This document shows, piece by piece, positions 1 to 10,991 of a stretch of DNA of 64,000 nt. The first letter of the stretch is position 1. Each line of letters starts with the position of its first letter. The stretch comes from Zygnema cylindricum. Lineage: Eukaryota > Streptophyta > Zygnematophyceae > Zygnematales > Zygnemataceae. The translations under genes and the position numbers were made by a program. The stretch spans positions 34,182 to 98,181 of the forward strand of contig JBBHKE010000336.1 in assembly GCA_037447655.1 (NCBI GenBank), written 5' to 3'. A model generated the notes under the pieces. It searched no databases, was not told the DNA's origin, and saw nothing but the letters and a program-made list of their open reading frames with translations.

Positions 1-1059
1 ATCCTCTCACGCTCCGTTTTGCTATCCGGTGACCTTCCTGGAAGTCTGTTGACCTTACGTCGAACGGGTTTTAGTTAAAACATTACGCACCATCTGTACA
101 ATGATGTAATCCTCAGTTCCTCACCTATAGATTTGACATGTTAAAACGCTTTTTCAGGTCTTAATTTTCATCCACTCGTACAGATATTCCATTCAGATTT
201 TGCGCTTCAAAGAATCTTTGACGACCGTCAACGTCAGAACATAAGCCTACGTGGAGCCAATGAAAGTAAAGAACGTGGGCAACAGGTCATTACTTGGCAC
301 AACCTGGTGGAAAATTGGTCAAAATATTGAAAATAAACTGCCAGCAAACGTGTCCGTACGATTACTTGGCACTGACCGATGGAATCGAGGTCGTAATAAG
401 TCCAAGGAATGCTGTACGCCTACAGTCGACGCCTAAAGGCTGACATCATTCCTGCCACGTGTACATCCTTGTCACTTTGTCAGAAACTCATGCAATACTG
501 TGGCGGCGGCGTTTCCTCTCCTGCTGTGAGAGAGGCTATTCGCGGCCGTCCGTACGTGCACTAATTTTTGACGCGCTGAGGTGGACGCCCTTCGTGACAA
601 TAACGAAGCCTCGAATTGTACGGTTTGTACATTTTGTACGGTATGTTTTAGGAGTGTCTTCCTAGCAAAATATGCTGTCGGCCTAGTAAGTCGATGATGC
701 TAAAGTAATAAACGTTGTTGCACAAACTGTACGGAATATGCACGAATATCATAGTTTCCTAGTTTCGTCCATAGTTTCAACACTAGTTCTAGTTGACTTC
801 ACAGACTTGGGATTTACTGACAATTGACTGCTGAATCGCCGCGTTCGTAGTTTTATTTTTTGTTCGTTTTCGCGACGGTTCTATGTAACTTCGCGAGAGA
901 GCGTCAACTCGCAAGGCACTCCTAGAGCCATTGTACGGCGCGCTATTCCGTTCGTACATCTGTCTCCGTACGATTTCCTGTCGCCTCCACGATGTATAAG
1001 GCCTGAGATCCGCGAAGATGTGTACGACAACTCGCTTCGGATAAACGTGGAGGCGCTGG
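1..1059. other. No recognisable gene
   Basis: Only short ORFs of 60-70 codons are present and none resembles a known family. I see no LTR, TIR or repeat structure. The right part may be promoter or leader for the gene starting at 1497. Confidence 0.5.
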
Positions 1060-1476
1060 GAAGTGAAAGAGAGAGAGGGAGGGAGAGAGAGAGAGAGACA
1101 GAGAGAGAGAGACAGAGAGAGAGATAGAGAGAGAGAGAGATCGGGAAACAGAAGATCGGAGTAAGAGAGGGCTTAGCTAACATTGGAACGTGGGATAAGA
1201 GTGAGATATTTTTTGGACTTGGATTAGAAGAGGGAGAGAGAGGGAGAGGAGCGAACAAAAGGAAGTGTCAGAGGAAGGAGATAGAACGCGAGAGAGAAAG
1301 AGGGAGAAGAAAAGTAGAGAAACTGAGAAAGGGGAGAATACACGGGAGAGGGAAAGATCTGTCCTAGTGTGGTTAGGGAGGGAGAGAGAGAGAGAAAGAA
1401 GGGGTGAGAGAGACAGAAATAGAGAAAAAGAGAGAGGGAGAGAGAGGGAGAGAGAGGGAGAGAAGGAAGAGAGAAG
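1060..1476 (+). repeat. GA-rich purine microsatellite tract
   Basis: An almost pure purine stretch of GA, GAGG and GAAA steps with very few pyrimidines on the plus strand. It lies directly upstream of the ATG at 1497, where plant genes often carry GA-rich leaders. Whether it is transcribed is inference. Confidence 0.8.
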
Positions 1477-1496
1477 GTCCGCCAATTGGTACAAAC

Positions 1497-1964
1497 ATGG
1501 AGACAAAATGCGTGACTAGGAGGAGGACAAGCTTTTCTCCGCACATTTTTGTCCTTTTCGTTTTCTTCTACACCCTTCTCGCAAGCCACGTGGCACTTGC
1601 TCAGAGGGAGGGAGAGGGAGAGAGAGGGAGGAGTTGGGACAGAGTGAGGGGGGAAGCGAAGGAGGCGGAGGGGCTCCTGAGGAGAGGACGTGGCGTCCAC
1701 AAAACTGTGGAAACAGTTGCAGAGAACAGCTCAGATTGTACGGATTGCAGGGAAAGTACAAGTGGGAGGAAGAGTTCCGAAATAAGGTGGGGAGGGAGGG
1801 AGGGAGTGAGAGAGATGGGGCGGAAAATGAAGGGCATTGATAGGAGAAGGGCGACAAAAGGGAGAGGGACACGTGGCAGAGTGGAGGGGGAAGCGGTGGA
1901 GGAGAGACACGTGTCAGTGGAGGAGAGGCTGAAGGAGATAGTGGCTTCAAGGATGGGAGAGTGA
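1497..1964 (+). CDS. Putative small secreted protein, family not recognised
   Basis: I chose the ATG at 1497 because it opens a classic secretory signal peptide: a basic start (residues 5-11), a hydrophobic core near residues 16-30 (IFVLFVFFYTLLA) and a likely cleavage after the ALA at residues 33-35. An upstream in-frame ATG at 1404 would only add low-complexity Arg/Glu from the GA tract. The mature part (about 120 residues) is rich in Arg, Glu and Gly, with one Cys pair (SDCTDC). The stop at 1962-1964 overlaps a possible donor (GA|GTGAGA), so this may be only the first exon. The signal peptide is seen directly; expression and function are unknown. It could also be a chance ORF in purine-rich DNA. 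Confidence 0.4.
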   Translation: METKCVTRRRTSFSPHIFVLFVFFYTLLASHVALAQREGEGERGRSWDRVRGEAKEAEGLLRRGRGVHKTVETVAENSSDCTDCRESTSGRKSSEIRWGGREGVREMGRKMKGIDRRRATKGRGTRGRVEGEAVEERHVSVEERLKEIVASRMGE

Positions 1965-2103
1965 GAGAAGGGGTTTTTTTTCAGAGAGCGGTAAATGGGA
2001 TTTAGAATTGGGATATCCGGAGGGGTAAAAATGGCTTTAAAATTGTAAGACCGGTTTCTCAAACAAGGACAAAATGGGTATTTTTCCTTCTCTCGCTCAT
2101 TTA

Positions 2104-2262
2104 AGGGGAGGAAAAGGAGGAGGAGGAGCAGCAGGAGGGAGGAGGAGGAGGAGGAGGAGAAGGAGGAGCAGGAGGAGGAGAAAGAGGGAGGAGGAGCAGG
2201 AGGAGGAGCAGGAGGAGGAGAAGGAGGGAGGAGGAAAAGAGGGGAAGGAGGAAATTTGCAGT
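2104..2262 (+). repeat. GGA/GGAGCA trinucleotide repeat
   Basis: Runs of GGA interrupted by GCA, almost free of pyrimidines. The ORFs it creates on both strands are low-complexity artefacts. Confidence 0.85.
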
Positions 2263-3289
2263 TTTGACTTTTAGATTCGAATATTTTTGAAGTTATAATT
2301 TTGGAGAGTTGCTGGTTTATGACTGTAAACTGTGACATGGAGACAAAAAATTTGAACAGAACTGAAAGAAAACGTCGTAAATTTTTGGCGCACAAAATTG
2401 AAGTTTTGAGGTGACCGGATTCTTGGGCAGTTCTGTTTTGTTTTTTTTTGGTTCATTTTGGGAATTTTGTACAAATGTTTAAGGTTGCAATTACAATTCA
2501 TGACATAGAATATAATCAATTGATCAATTCTTGATTCTCGAGGAAAGAAAAATGACTTTTGATCAATTACATTTCATAAATTTTTTAAATAAAATTTCCC
2601 CAGTCAAATTTCTTTTACGAATGGTATATTGAAGGGAGTAGGATTGAAAGCTTTAAAACTTGACAAGTTTAAAAGATGAAAGAAAAGAAATTAGAAAAAG
2701 TCTGGCAAAGGAAATATGAAAAGGATAGGGAAAAATTACCCATTTTAATATTTTGCCCATTATTCATGTGAGAAAAGGATTTTTTTTTTCTTCTTTTTAG
2801 TTCCTGAATAGTAAAGAGTATTCAGTTGAGTGTATTTTAGTTCAGAAGTTTTATTTCATTATTATGATTTGTACATATATTCTTTTGTGTTTTTTTTTTC
2901 TCTAAACAAGTTTTAATGGGTTTGCTACCCACTGGAAAACGACTGTTGTTCCCCATTTTTTATTTTTTTTTGTTTGTCTTCTGAAACTATTTTTGTTAAT
3001 TTTCTTGTTTCATTTCAATGTTTTCATGATCTTATTTGTCGCTTCCATGTTCAATACATACCTTCATGTCAATGAGAGAAAATAGATAAAGAAACAACTA
3101 AAAAACAATAAAAATAGTAAAAATAATAATAACAATTATGAAGATTGGATTTTTATATAATTGCATGGTGCCACACGAGTAAGTTCAATCCAAGCAAGTT
3201 ATCACAAACATTTTAAAATAAAATATAAAAGTTTTAGAACTTTATTGCATCTAGGCTTATAGTACAACATATAACGAAATGCAGGTTTC
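2263..3289. other. AT-rich DNA, no gene seen
   Basis: A/T-rich sequence with homopolymer T runs and no codon-like structure, conserved motif or clear repeat boundary. It could be intron or downstream flank of the 1497 gene. Confidence 0.5.
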
Positions 3290-3662
3290 TTTCCGTAATA
3301 AATATCCGCGGTAAATATTCTACTGTAAATTAGGTACAGGTACAAAATCTGACAAAACGTACAATTTCACGTCATTATGACGATTGCACTACGCGGTTTG
3401 TGAAAACGCAGTTACATGATAACGGCCTGTATTAAATCATTTTTTGTACTTTTTTAGTTAATAAAGTACAATTTTGCACGGTCAGACGTCGTCCGTACTC
3501 CACTCTATTTAAAACGAACCTGTAGTAAAATTATTAACGCTAATTAAACCGTACCTTAAATAGTATAAAGAATAATTTAGAATTATGTACTCTATTAAAC
3601 GTGATAAAGTCGAAATTTAGGGCGACCGAATGCGTTCATAACTCTAATTACGATTCACGGTG
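3290..3662 (-). mobile_element. Truncated Tc1/mariner-like MITE, family 2
   Basis: The reverse complement aligns along its length with the complete element at 18034-18650. Shared blocks include a CGTCATAATGACGT palindrome, the CGCGGATATTTATT block and the GACCGTGCAAAA block. The right end (ACGATTCACGGTG followed by TA) is the family terminal repeat. The left end is fuzzy and lacks the opposite terminal repeat. Confidence 0.65.
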
Positions 3663-3683
3663 TACTGTACTTCGTCTCTCCGT

Positions 3684-3790
3684 TAGCGTTGATGTTTATT
3701 AAAACTTTTCTCCGTGCATACATGTCCGGTTTTCATTTGGAGACCAGCGACCGCGAAGGGGAAGAATCTTCACTTTTAGGACGTAACCGA
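3684..3790 (+). mobile_element. Fragment of family 1 MITE
   Basis: Resembles the left half of the MITEs at 8034-8251 and 18967-19182: GCGTT, then TTTTCTCCGTGCATACATGTCCG, then GGAGACC...GACCGCGAAGG. Neither terminal repeat is complete here. Confidence 0.45.
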
Positions 3791-3925
3791 CAATCTGAGG
3801 AGTGTTCACCAAGAAGAAAGCCGAAAAGAAGCAAAAAAACAAACGTAATAAACATAAAAACATAAATGGCTGAAAATGACACGCTAAACAGTGAAAAAAA
3901 AAAAATCCCTCTCCCTCTCTTCTGT

Positions 3926-3960
3926 AGGGAGGGGGAGGGGGAGGGGGAGGGGGAGAGGGG
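3926..3960 (+). repeat. (GGGGGA)n microsatellite
   Basis: About five GGGGGA/GGGGAG units directly in tandem, giving a short G-rich strand. Confidence 0.8.
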
Positions 3961-4069
3961 ACTAGGAGGCTCACGGTTATATTGTCGAGGGGGGACTCGG
4001 AGAGGCTTGAGAGTTATCCATGCGAGGGTAATGGCATTAGTGGGAGAACTAAAGGTGGATGGTTTGGTT

Positions 4070-4092
4070 TTTAGGGTTTTTTAGGGTTTTTA
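4070..4092 (+). repeat. Short interstitial TTTAGGG-like motif
   Basis: Two GGTTTTTTAGGGTTTTTT-type units resembling the plant telomere repeat with extra T residues. Too short to call telomeric. Confidence 0.4.
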
Positions 4093-4858
4093 AAGGTGGA
4101 TGGTTTGGGAGAGGATAGAATCAAAGGTACGAGCAACGACGGTTGTTCCGAGGGAGGGATTGAATGCTCGCTCGGTAATTGATAAACTTTGGAATAGATC
4201 TCTCAATTCTTAAAAATAAAAATATTCGTAAAGATAAAAATCCGTTGCGAGTTCACAAGTTGAAATCAAGTCGTCAATAATTTTTAAAAACAATATAATC
4301 ATATCTTCCAATAGATTATCCCAATTCCCAATATACTTAAAACAAAATTTGCTAAAGAAAACAAAACAAGAATCGCACATTCTGGAACACTTACAACATA
4401 TATATACGCCATAAAAATAAATATATAAGTATTAATATGTATTAGATAAATAATACACACGTATAATAAGTAATGTATAAGTTATAATAAGTAAAAAATA
4501 CACGAAAACAATACAATTCCCCAAATTTGGATTTGAGAACAACAGAGAAAAAATAAGAAATTTCAGCTTTTCTCGTAAGGAATAGGAAGTAAGAAGACAA
4601 TCAACATAAAAAGCACCATGTACTATTCAGTTATATAATACCGAAACATTACGATTCTCTACCTCAACATTATTATTTCTATGAACCGGAAATTCTTAAT
4701 ATTTTGAGCTGGAAATTGTTTTAAACTCAAAATTGTGTTCAACCGAAAACTATTTCAAACCGAAAACTGCTCCAAAACGATATTTGTTTTAAACCAAAAA
4801 CTCTCTCTAAGCTGAAAATTATTTCAAACTGAGATTGATACTAAACCGAAACTAAAGA
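4093..4858. other. AT-rich 3' flank of the PDZ-like gene, no gene seen
   Basis: A/T-rich sequence downstream (on the minus strand) of the stop codon at 4859-4861. It contains many AAACCGAAAA-type near-repeats (4740-4860). No polyadenylation signal can be assigned with confidence. Confidence 0.4.
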
Positions 4859-7854
4859 TTATTTTAAACCGTACCGATTATCGAGAAAATTTACATTTCT
4901 TCGACGCTCGAAAACCAATGTCAGCGGTCCGTCCGAAACAAAACTTGCTCCCAAAGCTCTCATTACCTCCTCCCACCTCCTATTATCGGTTTCAAATAAA
5001 ACGACCGTCCTTTTCGGAGCCCGTATACCAAAAAAATCGACCAAAACATTTATCTGCAACCACAAAGTCCAAAAAACCCAAAAAATCGACAAAATCCACA
5101 TCAATTTCGCGCAAAATTTTGCCATTGCCTGAGAAAAGAATGTAAGAAATCAAAAGACTTTTCTGTTCATAATTGGTTTTGTTTCCTGTTTGGACTCACG
5201 ACTTGCAACTGGGAAAACCCGTAAACGAAAAGAAAAGAAAAGAAACGAAAAGAAAAAGAAAAAAAAAAACATCCATCTATTCCACGCTCTTAAAAATCCT
5301 AGATATGTGAATAAAGCATCGCTACTTTAATAGCACAATCCAAAAAAATTGAATACAAGAAAAAATAAAAAAACACATATATAATGTTCATATATATAAT
5401 GATTATCTACATTAAATAACAAAATTAAATATAGAATATAATCAATAATATATTTTTGCCAGCGAAAGAAACACACAAATATCAGATAACGAAAAAAATG
5501 TACAGAGATCTACTTTCTCTCTCCATTAAAACGGCAAAACAAAAGAGCAGTAAACTTGATTACTTCGGAATCCGTCTCCAAATTAAAAAAAAATCCTATC
5601 ACAGCAACAAAAAAAAAAAAAAAAGCCTCGTACTTATATTCACGTGCCACATCTTCCAACGTAAATTTTTATTTTCTACTTAAAAAAATAGAAACAGAAA
5701 AATGTCAGTACAGTTACCGTAGTCGTGGCTCGTAAAACATCCCCGGGCAAAATAGCGTCATCAAAAATTGGAAAGTTATCGTCTGTTTTTGAAGTTTTCC
5801 GGGGATTTCCGTAAAAGAGTTGCGAGACTCGGGCAGCCCTCTCCGCATTTGAATTTGAAACTAAGGAGTTAACAACAACCCTAAGTTTGTCTTTAGCGTT
5901 TTTTTTTTCCTCGAAAACAATTCCCATTGGTTTAGGTAACGTCACCTGCATAAAAACAAATAAATACAATTAAGAATTTGGTTATTATTTGTTTTTACAT
6001 ACCTTAACGGAGACTTAAAACTGTAGTTAAAACTATTTTTAGAGTTTGCAAAACTGATGTGGATTGGAACATCATGACATCCAAAATCAATATTGCCCAC
6101 TTTTGTTTGTTGAATCTTACAGTTTTTTATTGATTTTCGGGGTTTTTTAGAGTTTCTTAGGGTGTTTTAGGTTTGCTAAGGCAAAAACTGGTTGTTTCTT
6201 TAATTATATGGTTTTTCACAATTTTTTATGGTTTTTAAGAATGTAATAGGGGTCTTTGAGCCAAAAATTGCTTTAAATCGTTTCATTCTACTGTTTTATA
6301 GGGCATTTAGAGAATTCTTAGGGCAAAACATCAGTATTCACTAGTAATGTTTTTTGCTAAACAACAACAATCTACAAACAACTTTTTTTTTTTCGGCAAC
6401 TGCTGCAATTTTTGAAAACTTAATATTTAATATAAGTATCTTAATAAGTATTAGTAGGTAAAATATTATAACTACATTAACAACTATATTATACATATTG
6501 ACTAAATTGTATGAACTATACTAATAGTTACTAAATTATTGCACACTTTACAATCATCTCCTAACGACATATGAGATATTATAATATACATTAACCAGAT
6601 ATATTATCTAATAAAGATAGTTAAAATTACAGATATATTGGAGTATCTAACATAGATAGAAAATGTAACAGATGGTATCTAATAATAGATAGATAACATT
6701 ATAAATAGTAATAATATATATTATCTAATATAGACAAATACCGTCATACGAAGCAATTATAAATAATATCTAATAAAGATAGATAAGATAACAGATAATA
6801 TATAATATGCTAATGGAAATCTCATAACAACTCATTAAAGTGGCAAAACTGAAAACTGAACTGTAATTGGTTTCTACAGAAAAAAAAAAAAAAAACTTAT
6901 GTTTTTTTGTTGTTATAAGTCCAAATTAAAGGTCCAGAGACAGAAGAAGACAGAATTTTTTAAAAAAAAGAGAGGGGGGGAGAGAGAGGGGGAGAGAATG
7001 GGGCAAAGAGGGAGGGAAAATGGGGTATGGTGGAGAGGAGGGAGAGGGGGAGGGAGAGAGGAAGGGAGAGAGCAAGGGAGGAAGGAAGGGGGGGAGAGAT
7101 ATGAATAGTCTTACCACCACTATGTCACTTGGTGGAGGGAGAATCCTCTTAAAAACAAATATTTGTTCCGTACACATCCCCACTTTTCCTACTTTCACCT
7201 TCACAGGAATACTCTCAAGAAGCTCTGAACTCAAAGTTTCGAAAAACTTTGGTTTTTTTTTTTTTGTGTCCTCTCTCTCAAATGCGACAAAATTCTGTAA
7301 AAAATGACCTAAAAAACAGAAATCAAATTTTGAAATTTCCTACAATAAAATTAATGATCGAACCAAAAACAAGGGGGGGGGAGGAGGGAGGAGGGGAGGG
7401 AGGGGAGGGGGGGAGGGGGAGGGGAGGGGGGGGGAGGGGGAGGGGAAAGGGAGGGAGGGGGGGAGGGGAGGGAGGGAAGGGTTAAAAAGTAGTTATGTTT
7501 GCAAGTTTATTCCATTTTATAACTCACTGTTTATTATTTCTTTCATTTTTTTTTTTTAATTCTTCTGCAACTTTCTTACATTTTCCTTGCATTTTCTTCT
7601 CCATTTCAACTATATTTTTTTTCTTTTCTCCTTTTTTTCAATTTGTCCTTCATTTTTTATCACTTTTTTTTTCGATCTTTTTCCAACTTACTATTTTGTC
7701 GTTTAGTCCATCCTTGTCGGCGAATCAGGTCGCACGAATCCAAAAAAACCCTTAAACCAGACATATTTCGATTTTCTTTTTTTTTTCGAAAAAACTGACC
7801 AGGAAAAGAGGAAAAAGGCGGGAAAGATGAACACAATAATGATGACGTGGCCAT
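4859..7854 (-). CDS. Plastid-targeted PDZ-like domain protein, four exons
   Basis: Four exons join in frame on the minus strand: 7854-7692 (phase 1 end, A|GTAAGT), 7224-7115 (CAG| acceptor, GTG|GTAAGA donor), 5945-5718 (TGCAG| acceptor, ACG|GTAACT donor) and 5053-4859 (TTGCAG| acceptor, stop TAA). The total is 231 codons. Exon 1 opens MATSSLLCSSFPPFSSF and is rich in Ser, Phe and Arg, like a chloroplast transit peptide. Exon 3 holds the PDZ-like core: VTLPKPMGIVFEE near residues 92-104, then SNSNAERAARV and LPGDVLRATTT. Exon 4 continues with FFGIRAPKRTVVLFE and DGPLTLVFERR, the pattern of plant plastid PDZ-type proteins. Exons 3 and 4 are strongest; exon 2 rests on phase and splice sites. The exact family member and partner are unknown. 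Confidence 0.65.
6119..6330 (+). repeat. Degenerate TTTAGGG-like stretch in intron 2
   Basis: Irregular TTTTAGAGTTTCTTAGGGTGTTTTAGG-type units, echoing the plant telomere motif. It lies inside intron 2 (5946-7114) of the PDZ-like gene. Confidence 0.35.
6585..6812. repeat. Degenerate AGATA/ATATTATCTAATA repeat in intron 2
   Basis: Recurring TATCTAATAAAGATAGATA-type blocks at about 6600, 6680, 6730 and 6770. These are imperfect and AT-rich, with no coding potential. Confidence 0.5.
6971..7100 (+). repeat. GGGA/GAGG purine tract in intron 2
   Basis: Purine tract that reads as a C/T-rich run just downstream of the exon 2 donor on the transcribed minus strand. ORFs here are artefacts. Confidence 0.75.
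7371..7482 (+). repeat. G-run tract with G-quadruplex potential, intron 1
   Basis: More than a dozen closely spaced runs of 3-9 G separated by A or GA. On the minus-strand pre-mRNA this is a long C-rich tract about 150 bases before the exon 2 acceptor. Confidence 0.8.
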
Positions 7855-7865
7855 ATTCGACACGC

Positions 7866-7947
7866 GACACGTGTCAATGTTTAAAACACGACACTCAAAC
7901 ATGTTTAAAAAGTCAGGCGTGGACAAGCTAAAAACTGACACGTGGCA
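7866..7947. promoter_or_regulatory. G-box / ABRE-like motifs upstream of the PDZ-like gene
   Basis: A palindromic GACACGTGTC (7866-7875) and GACACGTGGCA (7937-7947) carry the ACGTG core bound by plant bZIP and bHLH factors. They sit 12-93 bases 5' of the proposed ATG at 7854 on the minus strand. The motifs are seen directly; regulatory use is inferred. Confidence 0.4.
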
Positions 7948-8033
7948 AGAATTGGAGGAAAAGAAAATCGCCTTGGACATGGCTTCTATAATATGACCAT
8001 GGAGTGCACCTATTTCTTTACTATGGGGAGCTG

Positions 8034-8251
8034 CACCGTGAATCGCTATTAGTGTTAATATATTTTTCGTCTCTTAAAACAGTACTTTATCCGTACACAC
8101 TAGTCCAATTGTGGATCTGACGGTTTCGATTGAAAGGTAAGATTCTCAGCGTCCGATTGGCGGTCTCAATTTGAAAAACGGACAAGTGTGAACGGAGAAA
8201 AGATGCTTTAAGTGGCGAAAAAAGTATTAACCCTAATAGCGATACACGGTG
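8034..8251. mobile_element. Tc1/mariner-like MITE, family 1 (218 bp)
   Basis: Terminal inverted repeats CACCGTGAATCGCTATTAG and its near reverse complement CTAATAGCGATACACGGTG. TA follows the right end and TG precedes the left, so the TA duplication is decayed. It shares its interior with 18967-19182. No ORF. Confidence 0.75.
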
Positions 8252-8581
8252 TACTTTCACACCTTTTGTATGTTTCCATTTCAGTCTTAAGACTTAAATG
8301 CATCTGGTATACATAATTCCGTACAGTTATGTACGACATATTACAAGAGGCGCAATTTCAAAATTCAAAGCGAACATTTCGGTGTTCGTACACAGCTTCG
8401 GCTGTACGGAGCCCAAGAAGACGAAACGTAACGAATCTTTGAGATATTTTGCTGTCGACGGAGATATGAATCTAACGGTCGATAGGGGATGAATGTCTCA
8501 CAGCCTGCACGATTGTGCCACTTTATATGCAGGAGATTCGATCGATATCTATCGGCTGTAGTTTCTTTAACGGGTTCAATC

Positions 8582-9037
8582 CATAGTTTAAAAGTAGGTG
8601 ACCGTACGTCCATACAATATGCCTATTGTATGCAAAACATACAATATGGCCTTAAGACCCATATTGTATTGGCCTCAAAATGAAATAAAATAGTAACAGG
8701 GTTGAGTTGCACATGGATAGATAGAGAATTAAACGTCATGTCTAAATTTGAAAAAAAAATCGGACAAAAAAATCTTTTTCTGTGAGTTTTGAGCGACTTT
8801 TTGTTTAAACCGTCAGATTTGGACGATCAGACATCGTTGATGAAAGTAACGATCTAAGAAGATCACATGAAAAGCCCATAACACAACTTACGATAGGACT
8901 ATCGTCAGATTCGGACGATCGGACGGTCACTGATGAAAGTAGCGATCTAAGAAGATCACATGGAAAGCCCGTAACACAACTTACGCTAAAGGCGGCGTAC
9001 CAAAGGCCTACCAAAAAACGCCTACTTTTGAACTATG
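8582..9037. mobile_element. hAT-like MITE, CATAGTT family, copy 1 (456 bp)
   Basis: Terminal inverted repeats CATAGTTTAAAAGTAGG and CCTACTTTTGAACTATG, flanked by an exact 8-bp duplication GTTCAATC (8574-8581 and 9038-9045). The interior contains two tandem copies of a GATCTAAGAAGATCACATG module. An 8-bp TSD is typical of hAT elements. No coding capacity. Confidence 0.85.
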
Positions 9038-9184
9038 GTTCAATCGATGTTTCTTGCGACCAAAAAAACTCCAGACGCTGTTTGTAGAATACTAGAATCT
9101 CAAACGTTTTAGGGGGGTTTCACAAAGCTGATTACAAATTTTTCACGCCTGTGAAAAAGTCGCAGGTGTGAATAGAGCTCGCAC

Positions 9185-9490
9185 CATAGTTCAAAAGTAG
9201 GTGAAAGTAGGCCCATACAATATGCCTATTGTATGCAAAACATACAATATGACCTTAAGACCCATATTGTACTCGGACTTATTCGGACCAATTAAAACAT
9301 ACGGACCAAAAATTGGACCAATCAAAATATTCGTACCAAAAAAATTTATTTACACCGTCAGATACGGACAATCGGACGGTTGTTGATCAAAGTAGCAATC
9401 TAAGAAGATCACATGAAAAGCCCGTAACACAACTTATGATAAAGGCGTCGACCAAAGGCCTACCATAAAAACGCCTACTGTTGAACTATG
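9185..9490. mobile_element. hAT-like MITE, CATAGTT family, copy 2 (306 bp)
   Basis: Same ends as copy 1. Flanked by GCTCGCAC (9177-9184) and GCTCACAC (9491-9498), a 7/8 match. Shorter than the full copies through an internal deletion that removes one of the two internal modules. Confidence 0.8.
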
Positions 9491-9498
9491 GCTCACAC

Positions 9499-10813
9499 CA
9501 TACTCCATTAGACCATCATTCACCATCATGTGCTGTTGGATAAGGGCCTAATCGCTTGAGGGTGCCACAGATAGGTTGGCGGTGGAAAGCCAACATAAGA
9601 GATGGGGAAGGGCAGCAACTTAAAAAGATGGTCGAGCGTAATCACATAAGAAGTTGTCAAAAGAAGGGCCTTAAGGTACCAAAGTTCTCAAAAGCAAAGA
9701 GTATGAAGTAGTTATTTGGGTCGCGGTGCGCTTAGTCGCTTCCTTTCGAAGCTAATACATCTTCAGCCACAAAACCAACATGAAGTTTTGCGCGTGACGA
9801 ATCTTGGGATCATGTATGGTCTCTTAGAATTACATCACCCAATGTTAATCCTGCTTTGTGCAAACAGATGATTCACCCTAGGGAAACATATACCCCTAAA
9901 TTGACAAAGTAGCGATAGTGTATGCTACGCCTCACATCTAACTATGTAACCTCACAAAACTTCGATTACGTCTTAAACCATGTCGCGTGTTGTTGTACAC
10001 TCCTATTTGTGTGGGCAATGGACGCCCCAGACGTCTATACATTAACCACAAATGCAAGATAGTTTGCCTAAGAACGGGCGCGGGAAATTGAGACATGAGG
10101 CAAGCATGGCAAGAATATGAGGAGAAGACAAGTGAAGTGAAACAAAGATTGGTGTACCAACAACATACGCTACAAAATTTGACCTTGAATAATACCAAAG
10201 ACTACCTCTTGCTTCAGCCGTAGGGTATTTTTTTTGCAGGTTCTTTAATTCAGAGGCAACTACCATATCGACCATATGTCATTGCACACTTTAGGGACTT
10301 ATAATTATTAGGGAATTTAACGAGGAACTTCATCTTAGGTTTTAACCAATAAAAGCAAAATACGAAATAATAATTGTTGACGTAATAATAAGCCCTCATC
10401 AACGTTAAATACCACATCAGCTAAACGTATAGTGTCGCCTATCAGATATCGTGAAGTGATGACAAATGTCACCAAAGCCAAACCTTATATAAGAGCTTAT
10501 CGCTACGGTGGTCGTAAGAGTGAAGCAAGTCTTTATAAATAGATTGGTAAGTTAGCTTGTTTATGAGCGAGTATTATTTCCGAGCGATGAAACGTACCGT
10601 GTCCTACAAGCTAATGTATACTGTAACGAGGCGATTATCAATACTTTTTAAAAAATGGAATGAGATAGAAGTAAGGTGGTAAAACGTGTATCACGTAGAA
10701 TGGTGGTTGCCTACACAAGTGAGTCAAGATGACAAATGCCACTTGGAGATCCAAAAGTTTTGAAGGTCCCCACTATGGGAATGGTCATCCAACAATGCAT
10801 CTTAAACAAACTA
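9499..10813. other. No recognisable gene
   Basis: Mixed-composition DNA. Overlapping minus-strand ORFs near 9938-10275 (up to 86 codons) match nothing I recognise. A TATA-like TATAAATA occurs near 10536. Possibly remains of an unidentified element. Confidence 0.4.
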
Positions 10814-10991
10814 CACCGCTAATTGTTATTATTATGAATAATACTAATCCGGTTGCGACTTTTTTTTTATAATAATGACAAAATATAGTTAACAACATTA
10901 TTTAAGGAGCTCTTTGCACTAAATTAGTATTATTATTTATAATTTATCATTAACATTAATAAATCTTTAATGTTAATAACGATGAGCGGTG
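10814..10991. mobile_element. Tc1/mariner-like MITE (178 bp)
   Basis: Ends CACCGCTAATTGTTATTATT and AATAACGATGAGCGGTG, each bordered by TA. The flanks extend the inverted symmetry (CAAAC/GTTTG). AT-rich interior with no ORF. Confidence 0.75.

Noticed and set aside
1177-2395. Pro/Ser/Leu-rich minus-strand ORFs opposite the GA and GGA tracts
   Set aside because: Low-complexity readings of polypyrimidine sequence in overlapping frames.
3699-3974. Poly-Pro ORF on the minus strand
   Set aside because: Driven by the GGGGGA repeat and overlapping a MITE fragment.
4070-4092. Interstitial telomere
   Set aside because: Only about two TTTAGGG-like units with irregular T runs.
9938-10275. Two overlapping minus-strand ORFs as a gene
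   Set aside because: Overlapping frames, no recognisable motif, no splice or promoter support.
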